Shown: positions 31,021 through 38,511 of the stretch, piece after piece
Numbering within the stretch: position 1 is the first letter of the stretch
How the letters are laid out: every line of letters begins with the position of its first letter
Source: Bacillota bacterium
GTDB lineage: Bacteria > Bacillota_I > Bacilli_A > Erysipelotrichales > Erysipelotrichaceae
DNA length: 44,236 nt
Direction of reading: 5' to 3'
Assembly: GCA_023388995.1 (NCBI GenBank)
Contig: JAEWFD010000016.1
Span: 1 to 44,236, forward strand
Translations under genes and position numbers: made by a program
Notes under the pieces: generated by a model
Seen by the model: the letters and a program-made list of their open reading frames with translations, nothing else
What the model was told of the DNA's origin: nothing
Databases searched by the model: none

Positions 31021-32241
31021 ATGCAGATAAAACAATCAAACATCGTTGTTGGTTTTAGCGTTTATCTCATTGCAGCCATGCTTTTGATATTTGCAGCTGC
31101 TCCGCTCCAGTCTCAATATGGTCTTTGGGGACTGATTCTGACAGAAATCATCATTCTTGCCTGTGCTTTGATTCCTGCTTTGCTGTTAGGCAACAACCTT
31201 AAGTCGCTATTTGTATGTAAAGTGCCAACTATTCGGCAGGTGCTTGGTGTTTTGCTGCTATGGGGCGGAATAATGCCCATCGTCTATTTTGTTACCATGC
31301 TGACGATGAATCTTTTCCCGGAGGGAATGGGAGAAGTCAGCCAATCCTTAAGCACTTTTTTTACCAGTGCTCCTTTGCCGCTGGCTTTGTTTGCCGTGGC
31401 GATTATGCCGGCATTCTGTGAAGAGGCACTTTTCCGTGGTTTCTTGCAATCCATGTTTGGCAAAATAAGACGACAATGGGTGGTCGTAATATTGACAGCT
31501 GTTTTATTTGGCATTTTTCATCTGGATATATATCGTTTTATTCCTACGACGATATTAGGTATCGCTTTATGTTATATCATGGCTGAAACCGGCAATTTCC
31601 TGTTGCCGGTGCTGCTTCATTTCATGAATAATACATGGTCAACGGTGCTTACATTTCTATCAAATTCTTCTGCTCAATCTGCTCCGGTCCAAGTAAACCG
31701 GATTCCTCTTTTCATGCTCGCTGTGATACTTGTTGTTTGTGCAATATCGCCATGGCTCATCATGGCTGGACGAGATAGGCTGAAATCTGCCGATCAGGTA
31801 ATTGACCCCAAGGTTTATCGCCGTCAAAAAGGGGCGGTCATCGGGATTAGTGTATTGTGTTTGTTCAGCGGGCTTGGCTTAGCTGCTGTTTCTTCCAGTG
31901 ATCTCCAGCAAAAAGAAACGGTATTGGATATGCGTTTTACAGCCAATCCAACCAAAGAAATGCAGTCAGATACCCACCAAATATTGATTGAGCAGAGCGG
32001 ATACTTCAATCTGGAATATTCTGTCAAAAAGGCAACAGACAAACAAGGATCTACAAGCATTCTATTGCAAGACGCCGAAAACAAAATCTTGTTTGAAATT
32101 ACAGGCGGGGACTTGTTTGGCAATACGCCTTTAACGCTGTCTGCCGGGACTTATACTCTAACATTTATGTATCAATATGACTGGCAAGGGAATCCAAAGG
32201 TTGATCTTCACTTTGCCATAACGCGGCTGTCTTCCAAATAG
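31021..32241 (+). CDS. CPBP (CAAX/Abi) family intramembrane glutamic endopeptidase
   Basis: A 406-residue membrane protein. The protease motifs are in order: E134-E135 in FCEEALFRGF (EExxxR), FGIFH (FxxxH) near residue 165 and HFMNN (HxxxN) near 200. About eight helices form the N-terminal 280 residues. The last 110 residues (after a helix near 285) form a beta-rich soluble tail, QSDTHQILIEQSGYFNLEY to the end, which is an extension beyond the usual CPBP core and probably extracytoplasmic. CPBP proteins process prenylated or peptide substrates or act in bacteriocin self-immunity. No bacteriocin gene is adjacent. Single-gene transcription unit. Confidence 0.88.
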   Translation: MQIKQSNIVVGFSVYLIAAMLLIFAAAPLQSQYGLWGLILTEIIILACALIPALLLGNNLKSLFVCKVPTIRQVLGVLLLWGGIMPIVYFVTMLTMNLFPEGMGEVSQSLSTFFTSAPLPLALFAVAIMPAFCEEALFRGFLQSMFGKIRRQWVVVILTAVLFGIFHLDIYRFIPTTILGIALCYIMAETGNFLLPVLLHFMNNTWSTVLTFLSNSSAQSAPVQVNRIPLFMLAVILVVCAISPWLIMAGRDRLKSADQVIDPKVYRRQKGAVIGISVLCLFSGLGLAAVSSSDLQQKETVLDMRFTANPTKEMQSDTHQILIEQSGYFNLEYSVKKATDKQGSTSILLQDAENKILFEITGGDLFGNTPLTLSAGTYTLTFMYQYDWQGNPKVDLHFAITRLSSK

Positions 32242-32372
32242 AAAAGAAAATAGTCCCAGTTTGAATAGCTCTAGGATATAGAATATGGATTATTTTTTGA
32301 CCCTGCAATCATGCTTGAAAGAAAATGGAGTTACAACTCTTTAATTATCCATTTATATAAAAATAAATTTAA

Positions 32373-32457
32373 TTGACTTGTACAAATAGGAATAGTATGG
32401 TAAATTTACTACCTCACATTTACTACGTGCGACAGGAATTGTTTCTGAAGCATAGAA
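32373..32457 (+). promoter_or_regulatory. Promoter, direct repeats and leader hairpin of the MFS efflux gene
   Basis: TTGACT (32373-32378) and TATGGT (32396-32401) with a 17-bp spacer are followed by two copies of ATTTACTAC (32404-32412 and 32418-32426, 14 bp apart). Downstream, GTTTCT and AGAAAC form a short hairpin just before the GAGGCG ribosome binding site. The repeats sit where a repressor would act. No other feature is visible in 32242-32473. Confidence 0.5.
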
Positions 32458-32473
32458 ACGAGGCGATCAATTG

Positions 32474-33739
32474 ATGCGAGCAGATACCATACGCCAAAAA
32501 TGGCAGGGGAATCGCAATATTGCACTATTTTTACTCAGTCAGACGATTTCTTTATTGGGATCGGCAATTGTGCAATATGCGATCATGTGGTTTATAACAT
32601 TGAAGACCCAATCCGGGATTATGATGACCATTTCAATCATCAGTTCCTTTCTTCCAACTTTCTTTTTATCACCAATTGCGGGGGTTTGGGCAGACCGCTA
32701 CAACAGAAAAATGCTGATTATACTGTCTGATGCCTTTATCGCTGCAACGACATTTATCTTGGCCATATTATTTTTCATGGGCTACAATACGATTTGGCTG
32801 CTGTTTGCAGCTTCGGCAATCCGGGCACTGGGTTCGGCAATTCAGACACCAGCCGTGAATGCATTCATTCCATTGCTTGTGGAGAAGGAACAGCTGACAA
32901 GGGTTAATGCGATCAACGGCAGCATTCAATCTGCCATGATGTTTATTTCCCCAATGATCAGCGGAGCACTGCTCACTGTGGCGCAGCTGGAAGTTATCTT
33001 CTTCTTGGATGTAGTAACGGCAGTAATTGCAATTTTAGTACTGGTATTCACACTTCATGTTCCTGCCCACCAAAAGGCAAGCGAAGTACAGAGCGAGAAT
33101 TACCTGGATGATTTGAAAGCAGGCTTTTCCTATGTCACAAAACATGCTTTTATCAAACGATACATGATTTTCAGTGCATTCTTTATGCTATTTATGGCTC
33201 CAGCCGCATTCTTGACGCCCTTGCAAGTAACCAGAACCTTTGGTGAAGCAGTGTGGCGTTTGACAGCAATCGAATTATCTTTTTCGGTTGGGATGATGGC
33301 CGGGGGCATTGCCATGGCTTCCTGGGGAGGCTTTGCTAATCGCATTCACACCATGACAACAGCCTGTATCGTAATGGCGATTTGTACCATCGGTCTGGGA
33401 ACGATTCCGATATTCTGGCTGTATTTGGTGCTGATGGGGTTCTTTGGCTTTGTGATGCCGATGTTTCAGACGCCTTCCATGGTCATTGTTCAGGAGACAG
33501 TTGAACCAGACTTCTTAGGACGGGTCTTTGGCTTGATGGGCATGATCGGAAGTTGTGCCATGCCGCTGGGAATGTTGGTATTTGGTCCTTTGGCAGACTT
33601 GATGCCTATTGAATGGCTGCTGGCAGGAACAGGTTTGATTTTGATGTTGATTAGCATTCTGTTACGCTTTGACCGCATTTTGCTGGAAGCAGGCAAACCT
33701 AATCCACAGCAGACAGATGCTGGTATATCAATGGAGTAA
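32474..33739 (+). CDS. MFS transporter, MefA-like macrolide-efflux family
   Basis: A 421-residue major-facilitator protein with 12 helices. It opens with NIALFLLSQTISLLGSAIVQYAIMWF, has the motif-A-like loop GVWADRYNRKMLII (near residue 70), and continues with RALGSAIQTPAVNAFIPLLV and GRVFGLMGMIGSCAMPLGM, all typical of the MefA/DUF-type drug-efflux branch. The start is ATG 32474, as the TTG at 32471 is a weaker choice. Substrates in the family include macrolides, but most homologues have no shown resistance role. It is monocistronic and ends at a clear terminator. Confidence 0.85.
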   Translation: MRADTIRQKWQGNRNIALFLLSQTISLLGSAIVQYAIMWFITLKTQSGIMMTISIISSFLPTFFLSPIAGVWADRYNRKMLIILSDAFIAATTFILAILFFMGYNTIWLLFAASAIRALGSAIQTPAVNAFIPLLVEKEQLTRVNAINGSIQSAMMFISPMISGALLTVAQLEVIFFLDVVTAVIAILVLVFTLHVPAHQKASEVQSENYLDDLKAGFSYVTKHAFIKRYMIFSAFFMLFMAPAAFLTPLQVTRTFGEAVWRLTAIELSFSVGMMAGGIAMASWGGFANRIHTMTTACIVMAICTIGLGTIPIFWLYLVLMGFFGFVMPMFQTPSMVIVQETVEPDFLGRVFGLMGMIGSCAMPLGMLVFGPLADLMPIEWLLAGTGLILMLISILLRFDRILLEAGKPNPQQTDAGISME

Positions 33740-33743
33740 TGGA

Positions 33744-33769
33744 AAACAGTTCTGGAGAGCTGTTTTTTT
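33744..33769 (+). terminator. Intrinsic terminator after the MFS gene
   Basis: AAACAGTTC (from 33744) pairs with GAGCTGTTT (to 33765) with one wobble, followed by a run of T. Confidence 0.8.
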
Positions 33770-33866
33770 GTGCCTCTACGAATAGGAAGTATCCTATGTA
33801 TATCTATAGTGCTTTGTAGTATAATGGGGTAGACCGTCATACAATTGGGATTGAGAGGATGTAGTT

Positions 33867-34301
33867 ATGATAACATTGCAGAATATTACGCGGGATAATT
33901 TCCACGGCGTACTTCGTCTTGCTGTTTTGGATGAACAAAAGGATTTCGTTGCCAGCAATATGTACTCCCTGGCACAAGCAAAAGCACAGCCGGAATGTGT
34001 ACCGCTGGCGATTTATTGCAATCTTGATTTAGTAGGATTTATGATGTATTGCATGGATGTGGAAGATCAGGAATATTGGATCTACCGCTTGATGGTTGAC
34101 AAGCAGTATCAGCAAAAAGGGTACGGATCAGCTGCCATGAACAAAGTCTTGGAAATACTGCGGCAAGATGCTGGGCATAATAAACTATATATTAGTGTAG
34201 AACCTGAAAACGAAGTAGCAATAAAACTATATGAAAAGAAGGGCTTTGTTGCTGACGGCCGCGTTTTGGATGGTGAAGTGGTGTATTGCTTGCAGTATTA
34301 A
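33867..34301 (+). CDS. GNAT acetyltransferase, spermine/spermidine acetyltransferase-like
   Basis: A 144-residue GNAT protein. The acetyl-CoA loop appears as QQKGYGSAAM (residues 88-97, the Q/RxxGxG/A motif). YWIYRLMVDKQYQ forms the preceding strand and LYISVEPENEVAIKLYEKKGF the C-terminal part. The overall pattern, including ALAxAxAxPECVPLAIY-like spacing and VGFMMY, matches the BltD/PaiA polyamine group. It transfers an acetyl group to an amine; polyamine is a guess. A TATAAT box at 33820-33825 lies about 40 bp upstream. The ATG follows GAGAGGATG. Confidence 0.82.
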   Translation: MITLQNITRDNFHGVLRLAVLDEQKDFVASNMYSLAQAKAQPECVPLAIYCNLDLVGFMMYCMDVEDQEYWIYRLMVDKQYQQKGYGSAAMNKVLEILRQDAGHNKLYISVEPENEVAIKLYEKKGFVADGRVLDGEVVYCLQY

Positions 34302-34383
34302 GATAAATAGACAGGCAGTTCATAGCAGTCATTTGGATAGTCCATGGGTTAGATACATGATAGAATAAAGCTAGGTGATAGAT

Positions 34384-35118
34384 ATGATAAAATTAAATGT
34401 TGAGTTCTTCCATGATGCGATTTGCAGTTTTTGCTATCCTATGTCGTATCGGATGAGACAGCTGGCGCATGATATTCCTGAGTTGCATGTCGTGCATCGG
34501 TCATTTGCGCTGGCACCGGATGCAGAAGCGCTGGTAGAGCAATTCGGATCTCATGAACAGGCAAAAGCAGAAATTTTAACCCATTGGGCACACGCCAATC
34601 AAGTTGATGATTTGCATCGCTTTAATATTACAGGAATGGAAAAAGAGTCATTTTTATTTCCGACATCGATGAAACCTTTGCGAGCTGCGAAAGCAGCAGC
34701 ATTTGTTGGTGGTGATGCATGCTATTGGGATGTGTTCGATGCATTGCAGAAAGGACTCTTTACGGATCACAAGAATATTGAAGAAGAAGCAGTCATTTTT
34801 GATCTTGTTCGTGGTTGTGATCTTGATTTTGAGTTATGGAAGCAATACTATATTTCCGAAGAGGTTCAGGAAGCAGTCTTGGCGGATTTACAGCTTGCCA
34901 AGCAGTATGGAATTCATAGTGTACCTAGTTTAGTAATTGACGGAACATATTTGATTTCAGGAGCCCAGCCATTTACGCAGTTATTGGCGCATTTCAATAA
35001 CATATTAGAAGAAAAACGGCAGCAGCAGGAACAACCTATTGTACTGCAAAGCACCGATGAATCCGGCGCTGCTTGTACGATGACGGATGGCAAATGGCAA
35101 TGTGATGACCTTAATTAA
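34384..35118 (+). CDS. DsbA-family thiol oxidoreductase, FrnE-like
   Basis: A 244-residue cytoplasmic thioredoxin-fold protein without a signal peptide. A CxxC active site, CSFC, follows the first strand (NVEFFHDAICSFCYPM, residues 5-20). The cis-proline loop is HSVPSLVIDGTYLISGAQP near residue 180, as in FrnE/DsbA-like proteins. The C-terminal 40 residues are polar with a run of glutamines (RQQQEQ) and contain an isolated cysteine. The family serves in cytoplasmic redox or xenobiotic isomerisation, and the partner is unknown. ATG 34384 stands after AGGTGATAG; the GTG at 34375 overlaps that site. Confidence 0.82.
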   Translation: MIKLNVEFFHDAICSFCYPMSYRMRQLAHDIPELHVVHRSFALAPDAEALVEQFGSHEQAKAEILTHWAHANQVDDLHRFNITGMEKESFLFPTSMKPLRAAKAAAFVGGDACYWDVFDALQKGLFTDHKNIEEEAVIFDLVRGCDLDFELWKQYYISEEVQEAVLADLQLAKQYGIHSVPSLVIDGTYLISGAQPFTQLLAHFNNILEEKRQQQEQPIVLQSTDESGAACTMTDGKWQCDDLN

Positions 35119-35125
35119 CAGAAGC

Positions 35126-35160
35126 AAACATCTCTGAAATGCATCAGGGATGTTTTGTTT
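35126..35160 (+). terminator. Intrinsic terminator after the DsbA-like gene
   Basis: AAACATCTCTGA (35126-35137) pairs with TCAGGGATGTTT (35144-35155) over 12 bp with one wobble, followed by TTGTTTT. Confidence 0.85.
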
Positions 35161-35280
35161 TATCACGAAACAACTTATCTGTACCCATATCTAGTTTGGA
35201 ACTTTCTTTCCTAAAAGGATGGGTTTTTGGCTGCTGCTCTTTTCGCTGTCCGTGATATAATAGGAAATGATGATTACGGA

Positions 35281-35311
35281 AGGAGGCGCATGTTGATTTA
35301 AACCAACATGC
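35281..35311 (+). promoter_or_regulatory. Start-site hairpin and three-codon minicistron before the PHP gene
   Basis: A strong AGGAGG (35281-35286) precedes ATG TTG ATT TAA (35290-35301). GCATGTTG (35288-35295) and CAACATGC (35304-35311) are perfect 8-bp inverted arms around an 8-nt loop. The PHP start codon 35308-35310 lies inside the right arm. The hairpin therefore contains both start codons. Confidence 0.6.
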
Positions 35312-36141
35312 AACGATATATGCTGGCAGACTATCATATTCACAGTGATTTTAGCGATGATTCCAAGGAACCGATGGAAAACATTATTATAAGAGCAATG
35401 GAATTAAGCTTTGATGAGATTTGTTTTACAGATCATGTAGATTACGGAATAAAATTTGATTATGGCGAAGAGATTGAAATAAATGGCAAGCAGATTATTC
35501 ATAATGTTGATTATGAAACATATTTGGACGAGATACAGCGTTTGCAAACAAAATATGAGAATAAGCTGGTCATTAAAAAGGGGCTGGAATTTGGGATTCA
35601 AACGCATACAATTGAAAAGTATGAGCAATTATTCCAACGATGTGGGCTGGATTTTGTGCTGTTATCTTGCCACCAGGTAGATGATCAAGAATTTTGGAAT
35701 CATGAGTTTCAAAAAGGAAAAACAGCAGCAGAATCCAATCATGCATATTATGCAGAAATCGAAGCTTGCATTAAAAAATACAAAAATTATAGTGTCCTGG
35801 CTCATCTTGATATGATTCAACGGTACAATGAAACACTGTATCCTTTTGAACAGTCTAAAGAAATCATTGCAAGGATATTAGCAACAGTGATTGCGGATGG
35901 AAAAGGGATTGAGGTGAATACATCCAGTTTTCGCTATGGGCTTAAAGATTTGACACCGGCACGGGAGATTTTAGAACTTTACCGTGTGCTGGGAGGAACT
36001 ATACTTACGATTGGTTCGGATTGTCATAAGGCTCAGGATTTTGGTGATCATATCATTGATGTAAGGGAAACATTGAAAGAAATAGGATTTACCCAATTTT
36101 GCACCTTTGAGAAAATGAATCCTATCTATCATGCATTATGA
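35308..36141 (+). CDS. PHP-domain phosphoesterase, histidinol-phosphatase (HisJ/HisK)-like
   Basis: A 277-residue PHP protein. The metal-binding motifs are HIHSDFSDD (HxH, residues 10-18), CFTDHVD near 38, a glutamate in KKGLEFGI, SCHQ near 120, LAHLDM near 168 and TIGSDCHKAQDFG near 235. Family members hydrolyse histidinol phosphate to histidinol; since no his genes are nearby, another phosphomonoester is possible. The start is ATG 35308, or ATG 35320 (MLADYHIHS), which would remove four residues. The good Shine-Dalgarno is 21 bp upstream and points at a minicistron, so initiation is unusual. Confidence 0.85.
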   Translation: MQRYMLADYHIHSDFSDDSKEPMENIIIRAMELSFDEICFTDHVDYGIKFDYGEEIEINGKQIIHNVDYETYLDEIQRLQTKYENKLVIKKGLEFGIQTHTIEKYEQLFQRCGLDFVLLSCHQVDDQEFWNHEFQKGKTAAESNHAYYAEIEACIKKYKNYSVLAHLDMIQRYNETLYPFEQSKEIIARILATVIADGKGIEVNTSSFRYGLKDLTPAREILELYRVLGGTILTIGSDCHKAQDFGDHIIDVRETLKEIGFTQFCTFEKMNPIYHAL

Positions 36142-36237
36142 TGGGATATCGTTCGCTGAGACAGACAAAATTATTGTGACTGAAAAACAATTCCACTTTC
36201 ATTATGAAAAATCCGCAGTACCGCAATAAATAACAAG

Positions 36238-36268
36238 AAAGCAAGCACCGCGAGGAGCTTGCTTTTTG
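36238..36268. terminator. Terminator between the PHP and csbD-like genes
   Basis: AAAGCAAGC (36238-36246) pairs with GCTTGCTTT (36257-36265) around a 10-nt loop with TT following; it lies between convergent genes and could act on both. Confidence 0.75.
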
Positions 36269-36290
36269 GGTTGAAAAGAGACGAAAGTAC

Positions 36291-36569
36291 TTACTTCTGC
36301 TGACGCTGCTGCATGATATCCTGAAATGTATCCGTAACCTCATCCTTCAGCTCAGCAGCTTTGTGTTTGACCGAGTCCAGCATTTCTCGCGCATCTTCTG
36401 CAAATTCAACTGTGAAATCTTTTGCCTTGCTAACACCATCTTTGATTTCACCTGCAACTTGCTGTGCTCTTCCCTCGAACTGCAGTTCTGTATTGCCCGT
36501 CAGCTTGCCGAATTCTTCCTTGATGGTGCCAAGCGTTTTGTCTTTCATGCCTGCTCTTTTGTTTGCCAT
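36291..36569 (-). CDS. CsbD-like general stress protein
   Basis: A 92-residue hydrophilic helical protein. The N-terminal half, MKDKTLGTIKEEFGKLTGNTELQFEGRAQQVAGEIKD, is a CsbD domain (KGxxKExxGKxTGxxxLxxEGKxxQxxGxxQ pattern). The C-terminal 45 residues are an additional amphipathic helix. CsbD genes belong to the general stress regulon in bacilli; the molecular role is unknown. The start has an ideal GGAGGT ribosome binding site. It is divergent from the ABC exporter operon. Confidence 0.88.
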   Translation of the reverse strand: MANKRAGMKDKTLGTIKEEFGKLTGNTELQFEGRAQQVAGEIKDGVSKAKDFTVEFAEDAREMLDSVKHKAAELKDEVTDTFQDIMQQRQQK

Positions 36570-36723
36570 ATACCATGACCTCCTGTTCTATACAGTATTA
36601 TCATGCCACCAATTGCAGCAGTATCACAAAGATTGCGTGTTTCACTGATATTTCATTGAGCGGCATAATGTATTATGTTATACTTTTTATACTTTATATG
36701 ACTACTGAAAGGGGGAAATAATT

Positions 36724-38511
36724 ATGAAACGGATGATACGTAATTTTATTGTTTTTACGAAAGATGTATGGAACGTGGAGAAGCGCTATTTTCTGTATGT
36801 CTTATGTTATATGGTTGGGGTAGGAATATTCAGCTATACCTTGATTCGTTTGCCGGCAATTGTTTTGACGATGGTGGAAGAGCAAGTGATTGATTATCAA
36901 AGCTTGCTGATCACCTTCGGAACTCTTCTTGCTTCAGCACTCGTTTCTGCTTATTGCAGAGTGCTGTATGTGCCTGTGGGCAGCAAAATCCGTTACTATT
37001 ATCTGCTGCGGATATCAGAACAGAATATTACGATTCCGTATGAAGAATATGATAAACCGGAAATTCAAACGAATATATGGAACGTATCCCGCCCTGTTAC
37101 TTCAATTGATAAGTTGCAGGCTATTTATACCAACTTTGCGCAGCTTAGCGGAAATGTTGTTATTTTAGTGCTATCAGCTAATATTCTTTTTCGCTTAAGT
37201 ATCTGGATATCTTCGATGATTATTCTCTGGTTTCTTTTTTATACATCACTCTCTGTTCGCAAAGCGAACAAAATAGATCAGTCTTTTCAAAAGGCAATTC
37301 ATCTATATCGTGAAGAATGGTATTTGAATGATATTGGTGTTGACGTTGCTTATGGCAAAGAAATACGTGTTTTTCAGCTGCAAAACTGGCTGCAAGCAAA
37401 AATGGAAATACTGTATCAACGCTTGAATCATGTATTTAAGCAAAATGAAACAGACCGCATGATACCCAATATTTTGGATGACAGTTATCAATGGATACGT
37501 GACAGCATCATTTATAGTTTGCTGGTTCTGCTCTTTTTTCAAAAGCGGCTGACCGTCGCAGAATTTACCTCCTACAGTGTTTTGATTGCACAGTTGAACC
37601 GGGCACTATCTGCAAGTGCTGTCAATTTGATGCAGCTGCTGTCTTCCCATGAAAATTATGAGAAGATGATTGCCTACGTGTCTTTGCCTAAACAATCCGA
37701 TGAAGGAGTCGCAATCGATCCTCATGTGCCGTGGACTATTGCTTTTGAACAAGTGTCCTTTCAATATCCAGGCACCGACCATTATATTTATCGTGATTTG
37801 AATTTCACCATCCACCAAGGTCATAAACTGGCTATTGTGGGTTTAAACGGAGTAGGGAAAACAACTTTATTGAAACTGCTGCTGCGGTTATACCGGCCGA
37901 CAAGCGGACGTATTACCTTGAATGGTGTTGCTATCCAAGACTATTCTCTCAATGCATATTTTCAATTGTTTGCCCCGGTATTTCAGGAGATCAATATTTT
38001 CCCGTTTACAATCAAGGAAAATTTAACGTTTGGAAAAGAAATTGAAAATGCAACCTTAATGCAGGCACTCGCTCAAGCGGGGCTGGATGAAACGGTCATC
38101 GAAGAAGCACAGCTGGAACAAGAATATATGACACGATATCTGCATTCTCATGGTCGTGTATTGTCGGGCGGGCAAGCACAAAAATTTGTGACAGCACGTG
38201 CCATAGCGTCGGCAAGACCGATTTATATCTTTGATGAGCCGACTAGTGCTTTAGATGCAATTGCGGAAAGTGCATTTTATCATCAAATTGAAACGACGAT
38301 GAAGGATCACACGATTTTATTTGTATCACATCGTCTGGCAAGTACCCAGTTCTGCGACGAAATCATATTGATTGAGCAAGAGCGTATTTTGGAAAAGGGA
38401 TCTCATCTGGACCTTCTGCAAGAACAAGGGAGATATGCAGAGCTATTCCAAATGCAGGCGAAATATTATCAGACGGGAGAAGCATATGAAAAACAAATGG
38501 CAGATCTTTAA
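36724..38511 (+). CDS. ABC exporter subunit, fused membrane and ATPase domains (first of a pair)
   Basis: A 595-residue half-transporter. Residues 1-320 form the six-helix membrane domain; residues 340-575 the ATPase. Walker A is GLNGVGKTT, the Q-loop FQEINIFPF, the signature LSGGQAQKF (canonical), Walker B YIFDEPTSALDA and the H-loop FVSHRL. The catalytic glutamate is present. A TATACT-type -10 region lies upstream (about 36677). With the next gene it should form a heterodimeric exporter for a peptide, lipid or drug; no peptide precursor or peptidase domain is seen. Confidence 0.88.
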   Translation: MKRMIRNFIVFTKDVWNVEKRYFLYVLCYMVGVGIFSYTLIRLPAIVLTMVEEQVIDYQSLLITFGTLLASALVSAYCRVLYVPVGSKIRYYYLLRISEQNITIPYEEYDKPEIQTNIWNVSRPVTSIDKLQAIYTNFAQLSGNVVILVLSANILFRLSIWISSMIILWFLFYTSLSVRKANKIDQSFQKAIHLYREEWYLNDIGVDVAYGKEIRVFQLQNWLQAKMEILYQRLNHVFKQNETDRMIPNILDDSYQWIRDSIIYSLLVLLFFQKRLTVAEFTSYSVLIAQLNRALSASAVNLMQLLSSHENYEKMIAYVSLPKQSDEGVAIDPHVPWTIAFEQVSFQYPGTDHYIYRDLNFTIHQGHKLAIVGLNGVGKTTLLKLLLRLYRPTSGRITLNGVAIQDYSLNAYFQLFAPVFQEINIFPFTIKENLTFGKEIENATLMQALAQAGLDETVIEEAQLEQEYMTRYLHSHGRVLSGGQAQKFVTARAIASARPIYIFDEPTSALDAIAESAFYHQIETTMKDHTILFVSHRLASTQFCDEIILIEQERILEKGSHLDLLQEQGRYAELFQMQAKYYQTGEAYEKQMADL

